In this document: one piece after another, positions 33,182-43,300 of the stretch
Numbering within the stretch: the stretch's first letter is position 1
Layout: every line of letters begins with the position of its first letter
Source: Closterium sp. Naga37s-1
Taxonomy: Eukaryota > Streptophyta > Zygnematophyceae > Desmidiales > Closteriaceae
Assembly: GCA_947471745.1 (NCBI GenBank)
Contig: CANJKZ010000473.1
Location: 625,001-689,000 of the forward strand
Direction: 5' to 3'
Length of the DNA stretch: 64,000 nt
The notes under the pieces: generated by a model
The model's input: only the letters and a program-made list of their open reading frames with translations
The model's database searches: none
Told to the model about the DNA's origin: nothing
Position numbers and translations under genes: made by a program

Positions 33182-35134
33182 ATGGCCTCGTCTTGGTCAT
33201 CTTCGTTATGGTCTTCGGCTGCATCGTCTGCCTCTTCGCAACCCAGTGACGAGGTAATCCTTCGCCTGCTACGTCTGGTTACCACTTCGTCCGATCTCAA
33301 ATCCTGCTCGCTCGTGTCCCGCCGATGGCTCCGCCTGCACGGGCAGATAAAAACTTCTCTCAAGCTCTACGATTGGTCCATGCTCGAGTCGGGCCGCCTG
33401 GCGGAACGTTTTCCGAACCTGACCGAGCTCGACCTCTCCCCAGCCTGGTGCAACTCTTCCGACCCTGAGGTGTTTGGTTCGGCAGCCGTGTACATGACAC
33501 GTGGCACGTGCACGATGCGGCTCGACCCGGACGTAGTTAATCCGTTCGAACCGGACCACAGATTAGAGGAGCAGAGCCCTTCGCCTGACAGTTTCGACCG
33601 TGGATTGCGGGAGCTTGTTCAGAGTTACCCCAATCTACAGCGGCTATGTTTGGTTGACGTTTTCCGTGCCAAGAAGGGATCTTATAACGCGGATAAGGAC
33701 ACGCTGGGGTTTTTGGGGCGCTCGCACTATCGGGCAGAACCAGCTGGTGACTCTAACGGAGCTGACTCTAACGAAGCGCGCGCGCAGAGAAACGGTACAG
33801 TGATTTTGGATAACATAATTGCAGCTAGGGCTCGTTATGACGACGATTATACTGACCGCGATACCGAAGGCCTAGATATTATCGCGGAGGGGTGTAGCAT
33901 TCTACAGGAATTGGAGCTTCGGCAGTGTACAGATGATTCGTTACAAGCAGTTTCTGGGTGTAAAAATCTGCAGGTGGTGCGATTAGTGGGAGCAGTTCCG
34001 GGATTTTATCACGCTACTTTCTCTGACCGGGGGTTGCGAACACTTGCAAGGGGATGCAAGCGAATAGTGGAGCTGTCTCTAAAGGGGTGCGAGGTTGGAC
34101 GGGCTGGTTTGTTTGTAGTGGCCAGGGAATGCCCGATGCTATCAGATCTGACTCTTTCCGGAAGATATTTTCGCCCCGATTGGCTCGGCGCGCTCTGCTT
34201 CTGTCCGAACCTGCAGACGCTCAGGCTCGAGAATTTCCACCAAGCAGAGTCCGACGAGTGTGCAGCAGCCGTTGGGTGGGCGGGGGGAGTGCGGCACGAG
34301 ATGGGAACGGGCGGGCAGCAGAACGGGCAGGAGGAAGAAGGGGAGGGAACGAATGAGGAGGGAGGGGAAGAGGAAGAGGAGGGGAAAGCGGAGGGGGAGG
34401 AAGGAGGTGAAGAAGGGGGAGAAGGGGGAGAAGGGGCGGAAGGAGAGGAGCAAGAGGAGGAAGGGGAGGGGGATGGGGATGAGGAGGATGGGGAGAACAA
34501 GGAGGATGCGGATGCGGTTGGAAGGCATTTAGAGAGAGAGATGTCTGATGCCTCTCTACCCCCTTCCCGTCGCTTCCTAGCCACCGTCAAAGCCGCAGTT
34601 CACCGCTCTAAAACCATCAAAACCGGTTCCACTGATGCCACCAGCAGCACAGGCACCCCTGGCACACCCAGTCGCGTCAAAGCGAGCCCCAGACCTCCCC
34701 AGCCCCCCCCAGGGTTTCTATCCCCAGTGGAAACGCTCCAGCTGATTCACTGTGACTTGCGTTCTCGCCCGTTCTTCCTCGCACTTCTCGCCGTCTGCGC
34801 CAATTCCACCGCTCTGCACCTTCGAAACTGCTGCGGTTTGGACGACGCCTCCCTCGCCGGGATCTCGGTCGCCACGAACCGTCGGATCGGCCGGCTGGCG
34901 ATCGAAGGGTGTCCATTAATCACGATGAAATCGCTAGAAGCGGTGGTGCTGGCACTGCCGGGGTTGAGGCAGCTGGTGGTGGGGGACTGTGGGGGGGTTA
35001 GGGATGAGGAGATGGGCGGGGAGTTTGCAGATCGGATTTTCACGCTGAAGGAGTTGAAATGGCAGCCGTCAGGAGGGAGGTTGGCGGGGACGGGGCTGTT
35101 TGAAAAGGGCAGGTGGTTGGTGCAGGGCGGGTGA
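33182..35134 (+). CDS. F-box/LRR protein (At5g51380/At5g07670 type), single exon
   Basis: About 650 residues from ATG 33182 (an in-frame upstream TTG is not used) to TGA 35132-35134. An F-box lies at about residues 20-60 (SDEVILRLLRLVTTSSDLKS then CSLVSRRWLRLHGQ). LRR-type segments follow: FPNLTELDLSPAW, EGCSILQELELRQCTDDSLQ, GCKNLQVVRLVGAVPGFYHA, GLRTLARGCKRIVELSLKGC, and after an insert VETLQLIHCDLRS, LHLRNCCGLDDASLAGIS and GLRQLVVGDCGGVRD. The C-terminus TLKELKWQPSGGRL matches the LKELKWRP end of the Arabidopsis proteins. F-box/LRR proteins are substrate receptors of SCF ubiquitin ligases. Odd: a highly acidic Glu/Gly insert of about 80 residues (about 380-455) splits the LRR domain. Confidence 0.88.
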   Translation: MASSWSSSLWSSAASSASSQPSDEVILRLLRLVTTSSDLKSCSLVSRRWLRLHGQIKTSLKLYDWSMLESGRLAERFPNLTELDLSPAWCNSSDPEVFGSAAVYMTRGTCTMRLDPDVVNPFEPDHRLEEQSPSPDSFDRGLRELVQSYPNLQRLCLVDVFRAKKGSYNADKDTLGFLGRSHYRAEPAGDSNGADSNEARAQRNGTVILDNIIAARARYDDDYTDRDTEGLDIIAEGCSILQELELRQCTDDSLQAVSGCKNLQVVRLVGAVPGFYHATFSDRGLRTLARGCKRIVELSLKGCEVGRAGLFVVARECPMLSDLTLSGRYFRPDWLGALCFCPNLQTLRLENFHQAESDECAAAVGWAGGVRHEMGTGGQQNGQEEEGEGTNEEGGEEEEEGKAEGEEGGEEGGEGGEGAEGEEQEEEGEGDGDEEDGENKEDADAVGRHLEREMSDASLPPSRRFLATVKAAVHRSKTIKTGSTDATSSTGTPGTPSRVKASPRPPQPPPGFLSPVETLQLIHCDLRSRPFFLALLAVCANSTALHLRNCCGLDDASLAGISVATNRRIGRLAIEGCPLITMKSLEAVVLALPGLRQLVVGDCGGVRDEEMGGEFADRIFTLKELKWQPSGGRLAGTGLFEKGRWLVQGG

Positions 35135-35137
35135 GAG

Positions 35138-35950
35138 AGGAGACTTTTGAGACGCCTCAAATTTTAAAGGCAGGATTTTCACGTTGAAGGAGGCAGGATT
35201 TTTTTTTTCTCGCCCGTCCAGGATTCTCAGATTTTAAAGGCAGGATTTTAATGGCAGCCGTCGGGAGGGAGATTGGCTGGGACAGGGCTTTTCGAAAAAG
35301 GCAGATGGCTGGTGCAGGGGGGGTGAGAGAGGAGACTTTTGAGACGCCTCAGACGCTGATCGGATTTTCACGTTGAAAATGGCAGCCGTCTGGGGGGAGG
35401 TTGGCGGGGACAGGGCTTTTCGAAAAGGGCAGGTGGTTGGTGCAGGGCGGTTGAAAGAGAAGAGGGTGCGGTGGAGTGGGGTACCCTTGGGTGTGGTGGG
35501 ATGGAGGAGTCAGGTGGTTGAGTACAGCTCAGATTTCTCGAGACAGCCGTTGAAGGAGCTGAAATGGCAGCCGTCTGGGGATGAGGGAAACGAGGGTGCG
35601 GCAGTGGGGTGGGGTACCGTGGAGTGCGTTGGGGTGGGGTGTGGTGGGGTGGGGAGTGGGTGGTTGGGTATGTGTGAGAATTCTGAAGGCATTTTTGATT
35701 TTCACGTTGAAGCAGCTGAAATGGCAGCCGTCTGGAGGGAGGCTGGCAGGGACGGGACTGTTTGAGAAGGGCAGGTGGCTGGTGCAGGGGGGGTGAGAGA
35801 GAAGACTTTTGAGACGCCTCAAATTCGGAAGGCGGGATTTTCACTTTGAAGGAATTGAAATGGCAGCCGTCCGGACCGGAGGGAGGTTGGCAGGGACAGT
35901 GCTGTTTGAGAAGGGCAGGTGGCTGGTGCTGGGGGGGTGAGAGAGGAGAG
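35138..35950 (+). repeat. Tandem decayed copies of the F-box gene 3' end
   Basis: The terminal coding segment (TTGAAATGGCAGCCGTC, GGGAGGTTGGCGGGGAC, GGGCAGGTGGTTGGTGCAGG) recurs at about 35245-35325, 35376-35450, 35558-35582 (short), 35708-35798 and 35855-35940. Several copies are followed, as is the gene, by GTGAGAGAGGAGACTTTTGA and the GAGACGCCTCAAA palindrome (about 35151, 35338 and 35811). Confidence 0.85.
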
Positions 35951-36688
35951 GGAACGGTGGGATGAAGTGTGGTGCAATGGGGTGGGTTGAGGTGCGGTGG
36001 GGTGGGGTGGGGTGCGGTGCGGTGCGGGTGTGGTGTACTGGTTGGGGTGGAGGGAGGTAAATGGGAGGAGGGCGGGGTGGTGTACAGAAGAGCACAAAAA
36101 AAACATTTGTAGGGCATTGTGGATGGTAAATGTGATTAACCCTGTGAAACGTTCCCTTCTGACACAACTTCTGGGATGGTGATAATGGCATTTACTGATA
36201 ACCTACCCTAATGTTCTAATGCTACTAAAGAAATTATCAATAAGGTTCTAAAAATAATAAAGAAACGTTGCAAGGAATATGGTACAAAACAGTAGTAGCA
36301 CTTTCAGAGAGACAGACGAATTTGGCAGCTCGAGCCGAGAATCATCACCACCAGCCTCACCAGCTTCAGCAGCTGAACGCTCGATTTTGATTTGATTCCA
36401 AGACTCACATGTGGAGCAGGTTAGATGCCTCCTCCATCCCTGCTACCTTCACCTGACAGCAGCAGCAGCAGCAGCACCACCACCACCACCACTTCCAGCA
36501 CCGCTGCCAGCAGCAGCAGGTTAGATGCCTCCTCCATCCCTGCTACCTTCACCTGACAGGGATCGTTTCATTGCAGCAGCAGCTGCAGCAGCACCGCCAG
36601 CACCACCAGCACCAGTAGCAGCAGCAGCACCACCACCAGTAGCAGCAGCACCATCACCACTTCCGGCATCGCTGCCAGCAGCAGCAGG
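35951..36688. other. Convergent intergenic region with copies of the TPR gene 3' end
   Basis: 35951-36060 is a GGTGGGGTGC-type simple repeat. From 36424 the DNA holds two decayed copies of the TPR-gene terminus (TTAGATGCCTCCTCCATCCC, GCTACCTTCACCTGACA) at about 36419-36460 and 36520-36562, each followed by CAG/CAC triplet-rich sequence as in the gene itself. No separate gene is seen. Confidence 0.7.
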
Positions 36689-39600
36689 TTAGATGCCTCC
36701 TCCATCCCTGCTACCTTCACCTGACAAGGATCGCTTCATAGCTGCAACAGCAGCAGCTGCAGCAGCAACGCCAGCACCACTGCCAGCAGCAGCACCACCA
36801 GCAGCAGCACTGCCAGCACCAGCAGCAGCACCGCCACCAGCACCATCAACACTGTTGCTTCTGCCAAGGGCGCTGCTCCCACTGCTCCCACTGCCTCCGC
36901 TGCCACTGCTGCCCCCACTGCGTCTGCTGGCCCTGCCTCTGTCCCTGCTGTCTTCTGCTGCTGCTGCTGCACTGCTGCTGTTACCAGCCCCAGCACCATC
37001 GCGGGTGCTGCCAGTGCTGCTGGTGCCATTTCCATTACCATCTGCTCCTGCTCCTGCTGCTGCTCCCGTTGCTGCTCCTGCTCCCAACCCTGCTCCCGTC
37101 CCTGTTGCCCTAGATATTGCTACTGCACTGCCTACTCCTCCATCCCTCCCTGCTGCTGCTCCTGCTGCACTCGCTGCTTCAAATGCTGCTGCTGCTGCCT
37201 CTGCTGCTGCCACAGCCTCAGCCAGAGACGAGTCAGGAGAGGGTAGGGCAGGAGCAGGGGAGGGCAAGGGGAGGGGCTGATGGAAAGAAGGCGCGGATAG
37301 TGCGCCTGAGAATGCAGCACCAGCACCACTGCTGTCCCCGATCATACCACTGCCACCGCTACCACTGCCGTTGCCAGGAGCAGAAAACGCAGCCGCAGCC
37401 GCCGCCGCCGCCGCCGCTGCTGCTGCTGCTGCTGCAGAAGAAGCCTCGTTAGCAGCGCTGCTGCCACTGCTGCTGTTGCTGCCGGTGAGCATAGCAGCAT
37501 TATGAGCGATACTACTGCTGCCAGTGCTGCTGCTGAAACTGCTGCTGCTGCTGAGAGTGCTGCTGGGGAGACCCGCGGTGGTGGTGGGGGTGGGAGTGGG
37601 CACGGTGGGGGCAGTGGACGAGCCTGCTCTGCTGCGGATGGTGGCTGCGATCTTGGTGTTCATCAGGTCTACCTCCTTGGTGATTGCTGTCGCGAGGGCC
37701 CTGCGGGGTTGGGAGGAAAAGGGGAATAAGAGGAAAAAAGGGAGGAGAATTTGGATGAGAGGGGGGTAGGTATGGAGGAGCCTGCCCTGCTGCAAATGGT
37801 GGCTGCGATTTTGGTGTTCATCAGGTCTACCTCCTTGGTGATCGCTGTCGCGAGGGCCCTGCGCGGATTGGGAAGAAAGGGGGAATATGAGGAAAAAGGG
37901 GAGGAGAAGGGGGATGGGAGGGCGGTGGGTATGGAGGAGCCTGCTCTGCTGCGGATGGTGGCTGCGATCTTGGTGTTCATCAGGTCTACCTCCTTGGTGA
38001 TTGCTGTCGCGAGGGCCCTGCGCGGATTGGGAAGAAAGGGGGAATATGAGGAAAAAGGGGAGGAGAAGGGGGATGGGAGGGCGGTGGGTATGGAGGAGCC
38101 TGCTCTGCTGCGGATGGTGGCTGCGATCTTGGTGTTCATCAGGTCTACCTCCTTGGTGATTGCTGTCGCGAGGGCCCTGAGGGGTTGGGAGGCAAGAGGG
38201 TGAACATGATTTCGGGTATTGGGTTCAAAACAAATCATCTTTCACGCGGCAATTTTGCGATTCATCAAGTCAACTCACCTCTGCGGGCTCATAGTGGCAG
38301 CAGCAGGCTTCTTCCCCAGCTGAGACCCCGTCCCCCTTCATTTGTCCTCCCAGTTAGAGTGGCACCATCTTCTTTGCACTTCCTGATTTTGGAGTTGACC
38401 CTAAACTCACCTCTGCGGGCTCATAGAGGCAGCAGCGAGCTTCTTTCCCAGCTGAGACCCCGTTCGCATCCCTTTTCTTGAGCCCTCTCAACACAGCTTG
38501 AGCGACCATCTTTTGTGCAATCTGCTGATTTAAGCATTCACTCATCAAAACTCACCTCTGCGGGCTCATAGTGGCAGCGGCGATTTTCTTCCCCAGCTGA
38601 GACCCTGTCCTGAGCCCCTTCTTGAGCCCTCCCAACACAGCCTGAGCCACCATTTTCTTTGCACCCCTCCCCTCCACCGCACTCGGTGTTGCTGCCTCCC
38701 CTCCCTCGCCCTCCCCACACTCCTCCCCCTCCTCCCCCTCCCCGCCTATCGCCCCCTCCTCATCCCCTTCCTCTACTTCCGGAAGTGGTGGAGTGAGGGA
38801 GTGGGGGTGGCTGGAGTGTGGCTCAGGTGGCGTGGTCGGGGACATGATCGCGTTGAATTCACCTGAGAAACCACCTGGCGAAGCACCTGGAGTACCTGCG
38901 GCGGTAACGGCACCGAAATGGTCGGCGTGGGGCGGCACTGGAAGCCAAAGAGTAGCATCGCTTGTCTGTTCTAACCCGCCTCCAGGTGAAGAAGCCACTG
39001 CTCCCACCCCGCCCCCCACACCCCCCCACTCTCCCCCTCCTCCTCCTGCTCCTCCTCCTGCTCCTCCTGCTCCTCCTGCTCCTCCTGCTCCTCCCCCTCC
39101 TGCTGCTGCTCTAGAGCCATCTGTTGCAACCGAGCCTCCAAACATGGCGTTTCTGAAGCTAGCGCTGCTGCCTAAGCTGGCACTGCGGCCGCCGCTGCTG
39201 CCGTGGTGATAGCTGCCGAAGCTGCTGCTTCTGCTCGCCCGCAGGGTGTGCGGAGCGGTGGAGAGCGGTGCATTTTCCCCTGAAGCTGCTTCTGTCGTAC
39301 CTCCTGCTGCTTGTCTCCCCCCTGCAACAGCAGCAGTAACAGCAGGATCATGCATATCCTCAGTGTTCCTACCTGCGGCGCTTGCAGCAGCAGCAGCAGC
39401 ACCAGCAAGACCAGCAGCACCAGCAGCAGCAGGACCAGCACCAGCAGCAGCAGGACCAGCACCAGCAGCAGCCATGGCTCGAAGAACAGGCTGTAACTTG
39501 CCGCTACCTGTTCTAGAAGTCACGTGATCAACCCCAGCAGCAGCAGCAGAAGCGGAACCAGCAGCAGCAGTAGCAGCAACACCAACCGCACCAGCACCAT

Positions 39601-40304
39601 CCACAGCACCAGCAGCAGAAGAATCACTGCCCACCCTATTGCCTTCACTTGAGCTGTCCTCCTGGCTTGAGTTACCTGGGCCTCCTGCTTCTGATGCTGC
39701 GGCATGGGGGGACGAAACCGACCCTGCAGGTTCCAGCGCTGGAGCTGAAGCTGGCGCTACAGCCGATGCTACAGCCGGTGCAACAGCTGCTGCAGAAGTC
39801 CCATACGAACCCAGCAGTATCGGCCCTGACTTGCTCGGCCCCTTCCTTCCCAGCCCTTCCATCCGAACCAGATTCATAGCCGCGGTAACAAGAGGCCTGT
39901 CCCGTTCCCCGCCCTCCTTACCCCCCTCTCGACCACCCTCTCCCTTACCCCCACTCTCCCTCTCCTTGTCCCTCTCTCTATTCGGATCCTTTCTTAGTCT
40001 GATCCCAGGCACTGAGAATATATTCCCCCTGTGCGGGCTGGGCTTGGGAGGACTGCTATCCCGTTCCCGCTCTCTAACCCTACCCCCTTGCTCGTGCGAA
40101 CTCCCTACCCCGAACCCTCCCCTCCCTCCCCCTGTCGCCAATGCCAGCAATCCTGGCTTTAGAGAAATTTCGGGATTGGCCACTGCACCAACAGTTGAGC
40201 CCTCCCCGGTTGAGCCTGCTCCAGTTAAGCCTGCCCTGGACTCGGCTGAGAGGGGGGTTGCTGCTTCTCCTAGCCCGGTTGACTCACCTGATTGCATATG
40301 TGCA

Positions 40305-40354
<50 letters not shown>

Positions 40355-43300
40355 AGTTGCTGCACCTGCTGCTGTCGTGGCGGCAATAGGGGCTTCGTGG
40401 GGGCTAAGAACGCCTGGCTCCTGCCCGGAACCTTCCCAGGAGGCAGATGTCTGCGCTGACATGGCGAAGACAGACGCTGAGGTGGCAGCTGTTGGAGAGA
40501 CTATAGCCACGTCACCAGCACCACCAGCGCTGTTGCTGTTGTTGCTGTTGTTGCTGTTACCTGTATTGCCACTACCAAGGCTGTTTCCCGCCCCACTCCC
40601 TCCTCCTCCCAACAGCCCCCCTATCTTGAACACATTCCCATGCCGCTTCTTCTCCCCCTTCTTCTCACTCTTCTTCCTCTCCTCCTCCTCCTCCCCTTCC
40701 ATCCCCTCACCCACCTCCCTCTGAACCCTCCCCTCCTTCCCTTCCCGCCTACCCTTTCCTTCTCGCCCCTCCTTCCCACCCTCTCCTCCCTCTCTCCCGC
40801 CTTCTTCCCCTCCTCGCCCCTCCCCCGCTCGTCCCTCCGCTGCCCTCCCCTCCCCTTTATCATCCACTTTCCGTCGGAACTTGAGCGCGCCTACAGACTG
40901 CAATGCACCCACACCCAGCCCTATCCCCGCACCTGCGCCCTTCTGTGCAGCTTCAAAGAAACTGCTCCCAATACCACCTCCCCCACTGCCACCCGCACTG
41001 GTACTACCCCCCCCTCCACCAGCCCCCGTTCCTGTACCAGCACCAGCACCAGCACCACTACCACCACTAGCAGCGCCAGGACCAACACCCTTTGCACTCT
41101 TACTACGTCTCATGGCCCCTACAGACCCTCCTGTTCCTCCTTCTCCTCCTGCTCTTGTTCCTCCTCCTCCTCCTCCTGCTTCTGCTGCTGCTGCTGCTGC
41201 TGCTGCAGCTGCCCCTCTAGGCTTCGATTCTTCCTCCATTAACGAGCGCCCTCGTCGCTTGGATGGAGTAGGCGCATCATCAGCGAAGGACCATGCAGCA
41301 GAGGCAACAGCAGCAGCAGCAGCATCACCACCACCAGCGGCAGCAGCTACTGCTGCTGCATCACTAGCAGCACCACCACCTGCAGCACTTGTAGCACCAC
41401 CAACACTGGTAGCACCATCAGCAAAGGCAGCACCACCAGCACCAGTTTCACTACTAGTGTCTGGCTCTTGGCTGCCTTGCCTTTGTAACCCTTCTCCTCT
41501 CTCCCTCTCCTCCTCCCCTCCCCTTTCCTTCCCCACACTCCCATCCCTTCCCCTCTCCCTCGCCCGCCCTCCCTTCTCCTCGTCTCTCTCTCTCTCCTTC
41601 TCCCGCCCTCCCTTCTCCCTATCCTTCTCCTTCACCTTCTCCCTCCCTCCCTTCTCCCTATCCCTATCCTTATCCTTCTCTCTCCCTCCACGTGTCCAGG
41701 AGGACGGGCCCCACTTAGGCGTGAACCCTTCCTCTTTCTCTTTCTTCCCTCCCATCGGGCTGCCTGATAACGAAGCAGCCAATACGGAGGATGGGATGGA
41801 GGATGAAAGCGTGCGGGAAGGTGGAGTCGAAGGCTTACCAATCAGCAGCCGTTCGAGTGTGGTGGGAGCAGCAGGGGAAGGGCCGGAAGGAGTGTAGGTA
41901 GCAGAGGAAGGAGTACCAGCAGATGGAAGAGAGGAAAGAGATGAAAGAGAGGTTAACGGGGAGGAGGAAGAAGAGGAGGAATGGGACAAGGCAGGGGTAG
42001 CGTGACCTGTGGAGGATCCAGTAGCCGCAGCAGCGGCAGCTGCTGTGGCAGCAGCAGCGGCAGCAGCTGGCGTGGAGGAATCGCCTGGTGTGATTGGGAC
42101 CGGGTTGTAGAATGAGAATGAAGTTGCCCGGCCCATACCACCCCCTCCTGCCCCTCCTGCCGCCGCTGCCAAATTTTCCGTCCCCTGCTGCTCCTGATCC
42201 CCTCCTGATTCTCCCACCCTCTCTGTCCTTCCCTTGTCTGCCCTTCCTTTCTCCACCACCTCACTTCCCAGCAGAAACTCCGCCTGCCCTCCCTCCCCTT
42301 CCTCCTCCACACCCCCGAGGCTTGACGTCTCAGAAGTTGCAAAGGAAGCTTCCTCGCTCTGCCCTGCTGACGTCAGCGTATCTGAGAGAGAAGGGAAGGA
42401 GGGGAATGAACCTGATCCGCCTGCCACGTCACCTGCTGCTGCTGCTCCTCCTGCTAATGCTGCGCCTACTGCCCCTCCTGCTACTCCTGCTTCTCCTCCT
42501 GTCGCTCCCACTGTCAACGCCCCTCCAAGCCCCCCTCCCTCCCCCATAATCAGCTCATTAATCCTCTCACTCTCACTCACTCCCTCACGATCACTATCAC
42601 TCTCACTCCCTCCTCCTCCCAACCCTCCCCCTCCCACACCTGCACTGGCCGTGCCACGAAGCCACTCCCCACTCCCTCTCCTGAACCTCCTATCGCTCTC
42701 TGCATCGCTCTCGCTGTCACTCTCCCTCCTCCCCCCTCTCGCTGCCCCTCCCCTCCTCTTCCGCCCCCACTTCCGCATCCTCCCCCACTCCCTCATTTTC
42801 CCCCACTCCGTGTCACTCTCTCCTCCCGTTTTACCCCCCTCATGCACAACCAACCGGTCCACAAACGAATCAGCCCCTTCGTTATAATCACCTCCGCCAG
42901 GATTCCACTGCTCCCGCTCATACTCACCCTCACTATCACTCTCCCTGCCCATACTCGCCACCCTGCCCGCAACCCTTCTCTCTCTCTCACCCCCCCCTTC
43001 CCCTGCTCTCTGCACGACAGCCCCTGCTGTATCGGGCCGGTCTTCTTCCCTCTCCCTCGCTCTCTCCTTCCCTTCCACTTCCTCTTTGAACTCTCCTGGT
43101 AAGTCTTCTGCTGATCCCTGTAACTTCTTCCTCCTCTCCCTCCTCTCTCGCCGCTCCCTCTCCTTCTCCTTTTTCACAGCCCGCTCACGTTCCCGTCGCT
43201 CTTCCCGCTCCTCCCGCTCCCTCTCCTTCCGTTCCTGCCTCTCCCTCTCCCTCTCTGCCTTCTCCTTCTCTCTCTCAGCTCTCTCCCGCTCCTTTTCTCG

